Positions 1-8,221 of a stretch of 64,000 nucleotides of DNA are shown here, one piece after another. The stretch is from NCBI RefSeq assembly GCF_020711255.1, contig NZ_JAJFAW010000002.1, positions 218,474 through 282,473 on the forward strand, written 5' to 3'. Source of the DNA: Hymenobacter plasmatis. Its GTDB lineage: Bacteria > Bacteroidota > Bacteroidia > Cytophagales > Hymenobacteraceae. The position numbers and the translations under genes were made by a program. The notes beneath the pieces were generated by a model, which saw only the letters and a program-made list of their open reading frames with translations, searched no databases and was not told the DNA's origin. Every line of letters begins with the position of its first letter. The first letter of the stretch is position 1.

Positions 1-279
1 CTGCTCATGGGCCGCTACCCGTTTCTGGAAACCGCCGCCTTTGTGGTTATCGGCATTCTTGGGCTGAAGCTGGTGCTCTCGCTGGTGGCCCACTTTCTGC
101 CGGGCCACCCGCTGAGCGAGGCGCTGGAAAGCGAAACCGCCGACGTGGCCCTCACCGTGCTCACGGTGGCCGTGTTCCTGGTGCCGTGGGCTACGTCGAT
201 GCTGTTCAACGTGCCGCAGCGGCCCGGCGGCAACCGGATTGCGGAAGCCAAAGAAGCCGAAAAAGCCAAAGCTGCTTAA
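1..279 (+). CDS. TerC/Alx family membrane protein, C-terminal part
   Basis: The reading frame is open from the first base of the window, so only the last 92 codons are present and the start lies to the left. The remaining protein has two hydrophobic segments (from FVVIGILGLKLVLSLVAHF and from VALTVLTVAVFLVPWA) and a charged Lys/Glu/Ala tail. The run YPFLETAAF followed by a helix resembles the C-terminal end of TerC/Alx-like integral membrane proteins, a family linked to metal-ion (Mn or tellurium-associated) homeostasis. The family call rests on this short tail only and could be wrong; the membrane location is secure. It is followed by a large palindromic repeat that may serve as its terminator. 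Confidence 0.55.
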   Translation: MLMGRYPFLETAAFVVIGILGLKLVLSLVAHFLPGHPLSEALESETADVALTVLTVAVFLVPWATSMLFNVPQRPGGNRIAEAKEAEKAKAA

Positions 280-318
280 TGCGCAGATATTGTTGATAAA
301 CAGTAATTGCTAATAAAA

Positions 319-430
319 AAGAACGGTCATGCTGAGCGCAGCCGAAGCATCTCTACCGCAATAGCAAACCAAATAATTAAGTTAGTTGCGCGGTAGAGAT
401 GCTTCGGCTGCGCTCAGCATGACCGTTCTT
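319..430. repeat. Palindromic intergenic repeat, family A (perfect 41-bp arms)
   Basis: Arms 319-359 and 390-430 are perfect inverted repeats of 41 bases around a 30-base loop. The arm core GTCATGCTGAGCGCAGCCG followed by AAGCATCT recurs in three other gaps of this window (near 2700-2831, 6146-6253 and 8087-8194). It lies between convergent genes and could also terminate both. Confidence 0.9.
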
Positions 431-503
431 CTTATTGTTCGGCTATCTTATCGTTCGGCTACTTCTGCTTTCGGACTTTTGCTTTTGGACTTTTGCCGAC
501 GGC

Positions 504-1496
504 TTATGCCGGCTGCAGCTCGCGCAGGTGCACCAGCATGTCCTCGGTCATCTTGTCGAGGTCGAAATCGGGCTGCCAGCCCCAGTCCTGACGCGCCTTG
601 GAATCGTCGATGCTGGCGGGCCAGGAATTGGCGATTTGCTGGCGGCCATCGGGCTTGTAGGTTACCTGAAAATCGGGGATGTGCTTCTGGATGCTGGCCG
701 TGATTTCGGCCGGCGAGAAGCTCATGGCGCCCAGGTTGTAGCTGGTGCGCACTTTGATTTGGTCGGCCGGGGCGTGCATCAGGTCCAAGGTGGCCTTGAG
801 CGCGTCGGGCATGTACATCATCGGCAGGTAGGTATCTTCTTCGAGGAAGCACTCGTAGTTTTCGCCGGCAATGGCTTTGTGGTAGATATCGACGGCGTAG
901 TCGGTGGTGCCGCCGCCGGGCAAGCTCTTGTAGCCGATGAGGCCGGGGTAGCGCAGGCTGCGCACGTCGAGGCCGTGCTTGCGATGGTACCACTCGCACC
1001 ACTGCTCGCCGGCCAGCTTGCTGATGCCGTACACCGTGTTGGGGTTCATGATGGTGACCTGCGGCGTGTTTTCGCGCGGCGTGTCGGGTCCGAATACGGC
1101 AATGGAGCTGGGCCAGTACACCTGGGCCACGCCGTGGGCCACAGCAGCTTCGAGCACGATGAGCAGGCCGTCCATATTGAGCTGCCAGCCGAAGAGCGGG
1201 TTCTTTTCTGCCGTGGCGGAGAGTAGCGCGGCGAGGTGGTAAATCTGCTTGGGCCGGTACTGGCGAATGAGCTTGTCGAGGCGCGAGCGGTCGAGCACGT
1301 CGAGCAGCTCGAAGGGGCCGCCGGCCAGCATGTCGGGGTTTTTCGGGGGCCGCACGTCGGCCGCTACCACGAGGTTGGGGGCGTAGCGCTGGCGCAGCGC
1401 AGCCACCAGCTCCAGGCCGAGCTGGCCGCAGGCGCCAATTACCAGCACGGAGCCGGGTAAAACAGTGGTTTCAGTGTCGCCGGGAGTGGAAGACAT
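504..1496 (-). CDS. tdh: NAD-dependent L-threonine 3-dehydrogenase, SDR type
   Basis: An extended short-chain dehydrogenase of 330 residues. It has the N-terminal Rossmann motif GACGQLGLEL (around residues 21-30) and the catalytic YGISK (YxxxK), with Ser in the preceding WPSSIAVFG. The sequence resembles the UDP-galactose-epimerase-like L-threonine 3-dehydrogenases of Bacteroidota, which oxidise threonine to 2-amino-3-ketobutyrate using NAD+. The next enzyme of that route, Kbl, lies 1.4 kb away on the other strand, which supports the substrate assignment. The ATG at 1496 has a TATCTTTG promoter element 45 bases upstream. Another NAD-dependent epimerase activity cannot be excluded from sequence alone. 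Confidence 0.8.
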   Translation of the reverse strand: MSSTPGDTETTVLPGSVLVIGACGQLGLELVAALRQRYAPNLVVAADVRPPKNPDMLAGGPFELLDVLDRSRLDKLIRQYRPKQIYHLAALLSATAEKNPLFGWQLNMDGLLIVLEAAVAHGVAQVYWPSSIAVFGPDTPRENTPQVTIMNPNTVYGISKLAGEQWCEWYHRKHGLDVRSLRYPGLIGYKSLPGGGTTDYAVDIYHKAIAGENYECFLEEDTYLPMMYMPDALKATLDLMHAPADQIKVRTSYNLGAMSFSPAEITASIQKHIPDFQVTYKPDGRQQIANSWPASIDDSKARQDWGWQPDFDLDKMTEDMLVHLRELQPA

Positions 1497-1540
1497 GCTA
1501 GGAAGTGGTGGGGTGGGACGGTGGGAATGATTCTGGACTG

Positions 1541-1548
1541 CAAAGATA
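1541..1548 (-). promoter_or_regulatory. Bacteroidota -7 element for tdh
   Basis: Minus-strand TATCTTTG matches TAnnTTTG exactly, 45 bases upstream of the tdh start. No well-spaced -33 TTG was seen. It lies back to back with the patatin promoter 38 bases away. Confidence 0.55.
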
Positions 1549-1586
1549 CCGGGACAGCCGTAGCCAACGCGCCATCGGCTCTACGG

Positions 1587-1594
1587 TATCTTTG
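1587..1594 (+). promoter_or_regulatory. Bacteroidota -7 element for the patatin gene
   Basis: TATCTTTG ends 5 bases before the ATG at 1600, so the transcript would be leaderless or nearly so. No clear -33 TTG is present. Confidence 0.5.
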
Positions 1595-1599
1595 GCGGC

Positions 1600-2688
1600 A
1601 TGTTTACACAGAATGCTTTGCTTCGCTTGGGCCTCGGCGTGCTGCTGTGCTTGAGCGGGGCCGCCGCGCGGGCCCAAGCCCCGGCTCCGCGCTACCGCAA
1701 CCTGGTGATGGAAGGCGGCGGCATCCGCGGCATTGCCTACGGCGGCGCGCTGCAGGAGCTCGAAACGCAAGGGCTGCTGCGTGGCATCGAGCGGGTGGGC
1801 GGCACCTCGGCGGGGGCCATTCAGGCGGCGCTGCTGGCGGTGGGCTATTCGGCCAGTGAAATTATTGAGGTGGTGAATGCCACGCCCGTGCAGCGGCTCA
1901 ACGACGGCCGCTTCATCTTTTTCGGGGGCAGCCACCGGCTGGTGAAGCAATACGGCTGGTACCGCGGCGATGAATTCGCCACCTACCTCAGCGAGCTGGT
2001 GGCCCGCAAAACCCAGCAGCCTAACCTCACCCTCGGCGAGCTGCACCACTTAGCCCAACAGCAACCCACTCGCTTCCGCGACCTCTACACCACCGGCACC
2101 AACCTCACCACGCAGCGGGTGCAGGTGTTCAGCCACGAAACCACGCCTACCATGCGGGTGGCCGACGCCGTGCGCATCAGCATGAGCATTCCGCTGTATT
2201 TCCGGGCGGTGCTGCTCGATGCCCAGAACCACGTGATAACGGGCACTCCCGCGCCGGGCCAGCCCGTGCAGGTGCTGGTAGATGGTGGTTTGCTGGCCAA
2301 TTACCCCATCGATTTGTTTGACAAGCCGCGCTACCTCCCCGCTGGGGCCACCGGCATGCCCGATGCGCGCGGCAACGTCTTCAATTCCGAAACTCTGGGC
2401 CTGCGCCTCGACCGCGCCGAGCAGATTCCACTCGACACCGCGGCGGCCGGCCGCCAGCAGCTCGCGCCCTACGACATCCAGGATTTCAATACCTACATGG
2501 GCGCCCTGTACACGGTGGCCCTCGAAAATCTCAATCCCGTCCAGCCCGCCGATTGGAAGCGTACCGTGAGCATCAATTTTCTGGGTTTCAGCCCCAAAAT
2601 CAAGCGGGTTTCCAATGCCCAGAAGCAGCAGTTGATGGACAGCGGCCGGCAAGGCGTGCAGGCGTTTCTGTCGCGGCAGCCCAAGTAA
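1600..2688 (+). CDS. Secreted patatin-like phospholipase
   Basis: The 362-residue product begins with a signal peptide (about residues 1-26, ending AAARAQA). The patatin domain follows, with the oxyanion-hole glycine run EGGGIRG (38-44), the nucleophile elbow GGTSAG with Ser70, and the DGG motif carrying the second catalytic residue, Asp228. Patatins are Ser-Asp dyad lipid acyl hydrolases; the signal peptide puts this one in the periplasm or outside the cell. No C-terminal barrel or T9SS domain is visible. The gene is monocistronic: it has a promoter just before its start and a palindromic repeat region after its stop. The natural substrate is unknown. Confidence 0.85.
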   Translation: MFTQNALLRLGLGVLLCLSGAAARAQAPAPRYRNLVMEGGGIRGIAYGGALQELETQGLLRGIERVGGTSAGAIQAALLAVGYSASEIIEVVNATPVQRLNDGRFIFFGGSHRLVKQYGWYRGDEFATYLSELVARKTQQPNLTLGELHHLAQQQPTRFRDLYTTGTNLTTQRVQVFSHETTPTMRVADAVRISMSIPLYFRAVLLDAQNHVITGTPAPGQPVQVLVDGGLLANYPIDLFDKPRYLPAGATGMPDARGNVFNSETLGLRLDRAEQIPLDTAAAGRQQLAPYDIQDFNTYMGALYTVALENLNPVQPADWKRTVSINFLGFSPKIKRVSNAQKQQLMDSGRQGVQAFLSRQPK

Positions 2689-2697
2689 TGTAAAACG

Positions 2698-2831
2698 TGG
2701 TCATGCTGAGCGCAGCAAAGCGTCTTTACCAAGTAAGCAAACCCAATCGGCTGTCATGCTGACGAAGGAAGCATCTTATCACCGCAGAACGACCCAAGCG
2801 TGAGAAGATGCTTCCTTCGTCAGCATGACAG
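2698..2831. repeat. Palindromic repeat, family A (solo arm plus 27-bp hairpin)
   Basis: A single arm resembling the element at 319 (TCATGCTGAGCGCAGC, about 2701-2716) is followed by a perfect 27-bp inverted repeat, arms 2751-2777 and 2805-2831, whose arm reads CTGTCATGCTGACGAAGGAA followed by GCATCTT. It lies between patatin and kbl and could act as the patatin terminator. Confidence 0.85.
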
Positions 2832-2939
2832 TCCCGAGCGCATGACAGCCGTTTGTCTTGACAGATGCCATACAAGTCGGTTGGCTACGCCGACCTGCGT
2901 AATTTCGCCTCACTACTTCCCACCACTTTCCCCTGACTT

Positions 2940-4187
2940 ATGTACGCCACCCTCCAGCCCGACCTCGAAAAGCAGCTTCAGGAAATCAAGGATGCCGGCC
3001 TTTTCAAGAAGGAACGCATCATCACCTCGCCCCAGGGCGCCGAAATTGAAACCGACGAAGCGGGCGAGGTACTGAACTTCTGCGCCAACAATTATCTGGG
3101 CTTGTCGTCGCACCCCGAGGTAATCAAAGCCGCTAAAGAAGCCATCGATTCGCACGGCTACGGCATGTCTTCGGTGCGCTTTATCTGCGGCACGCAGGAC
3201 ATTCACAAAGAGCTGGAAAAGAAGCTGGCTGAGTTTCTGGGTACTGAGGACACTATTCTCTACGCCGCGGCTTTCGATGCTAACGGCGGGGTGTTCGAGC
3301 CGCTGTTCAACGAGCAGGACGCCATTATTTCCGATGCGCTGAACCACGCCAGCATCATCGACGGCGTGCGCCTGTGCAAGGCCCAGCGCTACCGCTACCA
3401 GCACAACGACATGGCTGACCTGGAAAAGCAGCTTCAGGACGCCCAGGCCAAAGGCACGCGCCACCGCATTATCGTCACCGACGGCTCGTTCTCCATGGAC
3501 GGCACCATCGCCCAACTCGACAAAATCTGCGACCTCGCCGACAAGTACCAAGCCCTGGTAATGGTGGACGAGTGCCACTCCTCGGGCTTCCTGGGCAAAA
3601 CCGGCCGCGGCACCCATGAATTCCGCGACGTGATGGGCCGCATCGACATCATCACCGGCACGCTGGGCAAGGCGCTGGGCGGCGCCATGGGCGGCTTCAC
3701 CTCGGGCCGTAAGGAAATCATCGACATGCTGCGCCAGCGCAGCCGGCCGTATCTGTTCTCCAACACCCTGGCGCCCGCCATCGTGGGCGCCTCGCTGCGC
3801 GTGCTGGAATTGCTCACCGAAAGCACTAAGCTGCGCGACCAGCTCGAGGAAAACACCAAGTACTTCCGCGAGAAGATGACCGAAGCGGGCTTCGACATCC
3901 GTCCCGGCCAGCACCCCATCGTGCCTGTCATGCTGTACGATGCCAAGCTGGCGCAGGAATTCGCCGCCAAGATGCTCGACAAGGGCATTTACGTGGTAGG
4001 CTTCTACTACCCCGTGGTGCCGCAGGGCCAGGCCCGCATCCGGGTGCAGCTCAGCGCCGGCCATACCCGCGCGCATCTGGACAAGGCCATTGCCGCCTTT
4101 ATCGAAGTGGGCAAAGAGCTGGGCACCCTCAAGGAGCCGGGCGCTGCGCAGTCAGCCATAGGCCAAGTGGTGACGAACACGCCCTGA
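2940..4187 (+). CDS. kbl: Glycine C-acetyltransferase (2-amino-3-ketobutyrate CoA ligase)
   Basis: A PLP-dependent alpha-oxoamine synthase of 415 residues (family usual length about 400). The PLP lysine is Lys244 in [28 protein letters not shown] carries the aspartate that pairs with the PLP ring. It cleaves 2-amino-3-ketobutyrate with CoA to glycine and acetyl-CoA, completing threonine degradation with the tdh product at 504-1496. The ATG at 2940 fits the usual family N-terminus. It stands alone, with palindromic repeats on both sides. Members such as 8-amino-7-oxononanoate synthase share the fold, but the whole sequence and the tdh neighbour favour Kbl. Confidence 0.92.
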   Translation: MYATLQPDLEKQLQEIKDAGLFKKERIITSPQGAEIETDEAGEVLNFCANNYLGLSSHPEVIKAAKEAIDSHGYGMSSVRFICGTQDIHKELEKKLAEFLGTEDTILYAAAFDANGGVFEPLFNEQDAIISDALNHASIIDGVRLCKAQRYRYQHNDMADLEKQLQDAQAKGTRHRIIVTDGSFSMDGTIAQLDKICDLADKYQALVMVDECHSSGFLGKTGRGTHEFRDVMGRIDIITGTLGKALGGAMGGFTSGRKEIIDMLRQRSRPYLFSNTLAPAIVGASLRVLELLTESTKLRDQLEENTKYFREKMTEAGFDIRPGQHPIVPVMLYDAKLAQEFAAKMLDKGIYVVGFYYPVVPQGQARIRVQLSAGHTRAHLDKAIAAFIEVGKELGTLKEPGAAQSAIGQVVTNTP

Positions 4188-4203
4188 ATCAGCCCAAAAA
4201 CGA

Positions 4204-4293
4204 TGTAGAGACGCCACACTTGGCGTCTCGGCGTTGAACGATAACGCCCAAACGGTATCCCAACGACGAGACGCGAAGTGTCGCGTCTCTACA
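4204..4293. repeat. Nested palindrome, family B (hairpin within hairpin)
   Basis: Outer arms 4204-4229 and 4268-4293 are inverted repeats (24 of 26 bases match). Each arm is itself a hairpin: GAGACGCC/GGCGTCTC on the left and GAGACGCG/CGCGTCTC on the right. The layout resembles REP/BIME units. It lies between kbl and the cdaA end. Confidence 0.85.
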
Positions 4294-4301
4294 TAACGAA
4301 A

Positions 4302-4327
4302 CGGCCGCCTGAATTCTCAGGCGGCCG
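4302..4327. terminator. Hairpin overlapping the cdaA stop
   Basis: An 11-bp stem (4302-4312 with 4317-4327) and 4-base loop overlaps the minus-strand stop codon at 4317. There is no strong U tract, so terminator function is only likely. Confidence 0.4.
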
Positions 4328-5153
4328 CTTCTGATTTATAGGAAGCTGCGGCGGCAGGAGCACTGGGGGCTTTCAGCAGCCACTCGTTGAGCCGACTGCG
4401 TAGCTCGGCGGTGGCCAGGTTGCGGTATACTTCGCCGTGGTACACGAGGCTCATGGCGCCGGTTTCTTCGCTTACTACCAGCACCACGGCGTCGGTGACT
4501 TCGCTCAGGCCGATGGCGGCGCGGTGGCGCAGGCCGAGCGAGGCGGGCACGTCGGGGTTTTCGCTCACGGGCAAGATGCAGCGGGCGGCCAGCAGGCGGC
4601 CGTTGGCCACAATCACGGCGCCGTCGTGCAGGGGGCTGGTTTTATTGAAGATGGAAAGCAGCAGGCGCTTGCTGATTTCGGCATCGAGGCGGTCGCCGGA
4701 TTCGGCGAAGGCTGTCAGGTCCGAGGCCTGGGCGAAGCAGATGAGGGCGCCTGTGTACTTATTTGACAAGCTTTTGGCCGCCTCCACAAACGGGCCCATC
4801 GACATGGGCTCTACTTCCAGGGAGCGGCCCCGGGCCCAGCCGCGCACCCGCTCCAGGGTGGTGGCCTTGCCCACGCTCAGCAAAAACCGCCGGATTTCCT
4901 GCTGAAACAGAATGATGCTGGCCAGCACGCCCACGCTCATAAATTGGCCCAGAATCTTGGTAAGCAGCTCCATGCCCGTGGCTTTCACCACTAGGTACAG
5001 CAGGTAGAACGACACCAGGCCGAGGGCCACGTTCAGCGCCACCGAGCCGCGCAACAGCTTGTATAGCTGGTACAACAGCACCGTTACCAAAAGCACGTCG
5101 GCCGCGTCAATCCAGCCAAAGCGCAGGAAGTTGATGGGGAAAGGGCCGGACAT
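4317..5153 (-). CDS. cdaA: Diadenylate cyclase CdaA (DisA_N domain)
   Basis: The protein has three hydrophobic N-terminal segments (for example VLLVTVLLYQLYKLL, LNVALGLVSFYLLYLVV and VGVLASIILFQ) followed by a DisA_N domain. The active-site motifs PLHDGAVIV (DGA) and LGLRHRAA (RHR) are intact, so it should make cyclic di-AMP from two ATP at the inner membrane. I chose the ATG at 5153 (MSGPFPINFL, about 278 residues) over an upstream in-frame start at 5213 because homologues begin near this point. It follows folP on the same strand, a pairing common in Bacteroidota. c-di-AMP controls osmotic and cell-wall balance in other bacteria. Confidence 0.9.
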   Translation of the reverse strand: MSGPFPINFLRFGWIDAADVLLVTVLLYQLYKLLRGSVALNVALGLVSFYLLYLVVKATGMELLTKILGQFMSVGVLASIILFQQEIRRFLLSVGKATTLERVRGWARGRSLEVEPMSMGPFVEAAKSLSNKYTGALICFAQASDLTAFAESGDRLDAEISKRLLLSIFNKTSPLHDGAVIVANGRLLAARCILPVSENPDVPASLGLRHRAAIGLSEVTDAVVLVVSEETGAMSLVYHGEVYRNLATAELRSRLNEWLLKAPSAPAAAASYKSEAAA

Positions 5154-5260
5154 GGAGTGGGGCTGAAGGAAGGAGCGGAAGACAAAGCACCGCCAACAAA
5201 AGAGACGCGCCACAGCGCGGCCGTTGCACGGCTAGCTTTCCATTTCTCAAATTACGGCCT

Positions 5261-6136
5261 TTATTCCGCCATTGAAAAGGTATTGGCAAATAATTGTATG
5301 GTTTGACGAGCTTCGGGCACGTCGTGGGCGCGCAATAGCCGGGCGCCGCCCTGCAGGGCCACCATGTGCAGGGCCGTGGTGCCGTTGAGCGCGGCCTCGG
5401 GGCCGAGGCCCAGCGGGCCGTACACCATCTTTTTGCGCGACAGCCCGGCCAGCACGGGCAGCCCCAGCACGTGCAGTTCGGGCAGGCGGCGCAGCAGCTC
5501 GTGGTTTTGGGCCGCGTTTTTGGCAAAGCCGAAGCCGGGGTCGAGCAGCACGTCGACCACGCCGGCGTGGCGTAGGGCGGCCAGGCGGTCGCGGAAGTAG
5601 CGCAGCAGCGTGAGCACCAGGTCGTCCTCATAATGGGTGAGGTGGGCCATGGTTTTAGGCGTGCCGCGCAGGTGCATGAGCACGTAGGGCACGCGCAGCT
5701 GGCCCACGGTGGCAAACATGGTGGGGTCGAGCAGGCCGCCGCCCACGTCGTTTACCAGGTCGGCCCCGGCGGCTACCGCGGCTTGGGCTACGCGGGCCCG
5801 AAAGGTATCGACGGAGAGAAACGCGTGGGGAAACGCGCGGCGCAGCAGATCAATAGCGGGCAGCAATCGCTGGGTTTCTTCTGCTTCCGGGATGTCCTCG
5901 GCGCCGGGGCGGGTGCTGTAGGCACCCAGGTCCAGCACGGCCGCGCCGGCGGCGAGCATGGCTTCGGCGCGGGCCAGCAGGTCGCGTTCGGACGCCACCC
6001 GGCTGCCGGCAAAAAACGAATCGGGCGTGAGGTTGAGGATGCCCATCACGTGCGGCTGGCGCAGGCTGAGCACGCGGCCGTGCGGGCTCAGGAGTGACTG
6101 AGCGACTGGGTGAATAGACGGATGCTGAGAATGCAT
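5261..6136 (-). CDS. folP: Dihydropteroate synthase
   Basis: The pterin-binding TIM barrel is complete: MGILNLTPDSFF at the N-terminus, LDLGAYSTRPGA, SVDTFRA, LVNDVGGG, LLDPGFGFAK and GLSRKK. The enzyme condenses p-aminobenzoate with dihydropterin pyrophosphate in folate synthesis. The start at 6136 (MHSQHP) is preferred over an in-frame start at 6169, which would lie inside a palindromic repeat. cdaA follows 107 bases downstream and is probably co-transcribed. The start lies only 9 bases from the repeat that fills the divergent promoter region. Confidence 0.93.
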   Translation of the reverse strand: MHSQHPSIHPVAQSLLSPHGRVLSLRQPHVMGILNLTPDSFFAGSRVASERDLLARAEAMLAAGAAVLDLGAYSTRPGAEDIPEAEETQRLLPAIDLLRRAFPHAFLSVDTFRARVAQAAVAAGADLVNDVGGGLLDPTMFATVGQLRVPYVLMHLRGTPKTMAHLTHYEDDLVLTLLRYFRDRLAALRHAGVVDVLLDPGFGFAKNAAQNHELLRRLPELHVLGLPVLAGLSRKKMVYGPLGLGPEAALNGTTALHMVALQGGARLLRAHDVPEARQTIQLFANTFSMAE

Positions 6137-6145
6137 GGATTTACT

Positions 6146-6253
6146 TTGTCCTGCTGAGGCACGAAGCATCTTATCACGGCTGCGTGTTATTTGGAATCAT
6201 TTACCCAGGCAGGGCGGACGTGATAAGGTCCTTCGCGCTGCTCAGGATGACAA
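6146..6253. repeat. Palindromic repeat, family A, in the folP/DUF1599 divergent gap
   Basis: Imperfect arms 6146-6178 (TTGTCCTGCTGAGGCACGAA and on) and 6219-6253 form an inverted repeat of the GCTGAG...GAAGCATCTTATCACG type. It occupies most of the 138 bases between two divergent starts. Confidence 0.75.
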
Positions 6254-6274
6254 TATTAAGTTGTCGCGCACCGC

Positions 6275-6811
6275 TTGACCACTCCCGAACACTACGACCT
6301 GCTGCTGGCCCGCTGCCGCACCTTATTTCTGGCCAAAACCCACGACTACGGCACGGCCTGGCGCATTCTCCGCCTGCCCTCGGTCACGGACCAGATTTTT
6401 ATCAAGGCCAACCGCATCCGCACCATACAGGAAACCGGCGTGCAGCTCGTGGCCGACGACGTGAACGAGGAATTTGTGGCCATCATCAACTACTGCCTCA
6501 TTGCCCTGATGCAGCTGCACCTGCCGCCCGACACCCCGCTCGACATGAGCCCGGAAGCCGTGGCCGCCGCCTACGACCACGAAGCCGCCGAAAACCGCCG
6601 CCTGCTCCTGGCCAAAAACCACGACTACGGCGAGGCCTGGCGCCAGATGCGCGTAGCCAGCATCACCGACCTGATTCTGATGAAGCTGCACCGCGTGAAG
6701 CAGCTCGAGGACATCGGCGGCGATGCCTGGGTGAGCGAAAGCGTGGAAGGCAGCTACCGCGACATGCTAAACTACGCCGTGTTTGCATTGATTTTGCGCG
6801 GGGAAAAGTAG
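6275..6811 (+). CDS. DUF1599 (nucleotide modification-associated domain 1) protein
   Basis: The 178-residue protein holds two copies of one motif block: AKTHDYGTAWRILRLPSVTD (from about residue 20) and AKNHDYGEAWRQMRVASITD (from about 112), each followed by a K/R-rich helix (KANRIRTIQ and KLHRVKQLE). This matches DUF1599, a Bacteroidota-rich family of unknown biochemistry whose Pfam name suggests a role with modified nucleotides. It starts at a TTG (6275); no ATG or GTG lies in frame nearby. It is followed by the DoxX-like gene, an order conserved in Bacteroidota next to folP/cdaA. The conserved HDYG pairs look like an active or metal site, which is my inference. Confidence 0.8.
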   Translation: MTTPEHYDLLLARCRTLFLAKTHDYGTAWRILRLPSVTDQIFIKANRIRTIQETGVQLVADDVNEEFVAIINYCLIALMQLHLPPDTPLDMSPEAVAAAYDHEAAENRRLLLAKNHDYGEAWRQMRVASITDLILMKLHRVKQLEDIGGDAWVSESVEGSYRDMLNYAVFALILRGEK

Positions 6812-6933
6812 CCCAAGCAGTAGTATAACCATTCCCCTCCTTACTCTGGAGGGGAGCCTAATTGGGCTATGAATCTGTTTCTGCCCGAACCCAGGGCGTT
6901 GCCTGGCCGTTTGCCACGGGCTTACTTTGTCTT

Positions 6934-8082
6934 ATGTCAATACCCAGCTCCATTACCGCAACTGCTCCTGCTCCCCACCCTTTGCGCACGGTCACCCGGG
7001 TGTCGTGGTTTTTGCTGGGAGCCTTGTTCGTTTTCTCCGGCCTCATCAAGCTGAACGACCCGGTGGGCACGGCTTACAAGCTGGAGGAATACTTTGAGGT
7101 ATTCGCCGCCGACTTCGGCTCGTTCTTCCTCTATTTCAAGGGTAGCGCACGCACCATTTCCATCATCCTGTGCTCTTCGGAGGTTATTTTGGGCGTGGCC
7201 CTGCTGTTGCGCTGGCACCTGCGCGTTACGCTGTGGCTGCTGTTTGGCTTGCTGCTGTTTTTCACCTTTCTCACCTTCTACTCGGCGGCCTTCAATAAGG
7301 TAACCGACTGCGGCTGCTTCGGCGATTTTATCAAGCTCTCGCCCTGGACCTCATTTATCAAAGACCTGTTTTTGATGGTGTTGTGGGGCATTGTGTTTTT
7401 CCATCAGCGGTTTTTGCGCCATTCCTTTGTTCAGGGCACAGCGGGCGTGATGGTTATGACCTTTGCCTCGGCCATTGCCATCGGCATCGGGGTGCGGGCG
7501 CTGGGCCACTTGCCGTATTTCGATTTCCTGCCCTACAAAGTGGGCAACGACATCGGCAAGCTGATGAAGCCCAGCGAGCCAATTCGCTACAAGTACATCA
7601 TGGAGAAAAACGGGAAAACCCAGGAGTTCACCACCTACCCCGACTCCACCTGGACCTACAAGAGCATGGTGGCCATCAACCCCGAGGCCGCGCCCAAAAT
7701 CACCGATTTCCGGGTGTGGAACGACGAAGGCGACTACACCCCCGAGCTGCTGCGCGGCAACAAGCTGGTGCTCGTGGTGCAGAACACCGACAAAACCGAC
7801 CGCGACCGCTACGACCAAATCAACAAGCTGTTTGAAGATGCCAAGCAGTCGCGCCGCAACATCACGCCGCTCATCATCACGAGCAGCAGCCCCGACGAGT
7901 TCGATGTGTTCCGCCACAATGCCAACTTCGCCGTGCCCTTTTACTACGCCGATGCCACGGTGCTCAAATCCATGATTCGCTCCAACCCCGGCTTTGTCCT
8001 GTTGAAAGATGGCGTAGTGAAGGGCAAGTACCACTACCACGACATCCCGAGCATCGGGAAGGTGGAGGAGAAGCTGCAGTAA
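6934..8082 (+). CDS. DoxX/MauE-like membrane protein with thioredoxin-like C-terminus
   Basis: The start is the ATG at 6934 (MSIPSSITATAP); upstream in-frame codons at 6862 lack support. The N-terminal half has four to five membrane helices of the DoxX type. A Cys pair, C126 and C128, sits in TDCGCFGDF between helices, as in MauE-like proteins. After the membrane region (about residue 210) comes a soluble part whose end, PGFVLLKDGVVKGKYHYHD, looks like the last strands of a thioredoxin fold but lacks a CxxC. A role in membrane thiol redox is plausible but unproved. It follows DUF1599 by 122 bases and is probably co-transcribed; the tpiA gene often found next in relatives is absent here. Confidence 0.75.
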   Translation: MSIPSSITATAPAPHPLRTVTRVSWFLLGALFVFSGLIKLNDPVGTAYKLEEYFEVFAADFGSFFLYFKGSARTISIILCSSEVILGVALLLRWHLRVTLWLLFGLLLFFTFLTFYSAAFNKVTDCGCFGDFIKLSPWTSFIKDLFLMVLWGIVFFHQRFLRHSFVQGTAGVMVMTFASAIAIGIGVRALGHLPYFDFLPYKVGNDIGKLMKPSEPIRYKYIMEKNGKTQEFTTYPDSTWTYKSMVAINPEAAPKITDFRVWNDEGDYTPELLRGNKLVLVVQNTDKTDRDRYDQINKLFEDAKQSRRNITPLIITSSSPDEFDVFRHNANFAVPFYYADATVLKSMIRSNPGFVLLKDGVVKGKYHYHDIPSIGKVEEKLQ

Positions 8083-8086
8083 GTAA

Positions 8087-8194
8087 AAAGAACGTCATGC
8101 TGAGCTTGTCGAAGCATCTCGCCTGCTTCGTTGCAATCATCTGGAATACTGCTGCACGCGAGATGCTTCGGCTGCGCTCAGCATGACGTTCTTT
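8087..8194. repeat. Palindromic repeat, family A
   Basis: Arms 8087-8123 and 8158-8194 (37 bases, few mismatches) share AAAGAACGTCATGCTGAGC and GAAGCATCTCGC with the 319 element. It fills most of the 139-base gap between the DoxX-like gene and the permease. Confidence 0.85.
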
Positions 8195-8221
8195 GTTTAA
8201 TACGCCTGTTCTTCCCAATTA

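Noticed and set aside
386..703. Open frames starting in the 319-430 repeat
   Set aside because: They run through a palindrome and antisense to tdh; not genes.
2913..4076. Long minus-strand open frame opposite kbl
   Set aside because: Shadow of kbl: high-GC third positions leave the reverse frame open. It has no domain and is His/Val/Ala-rich.
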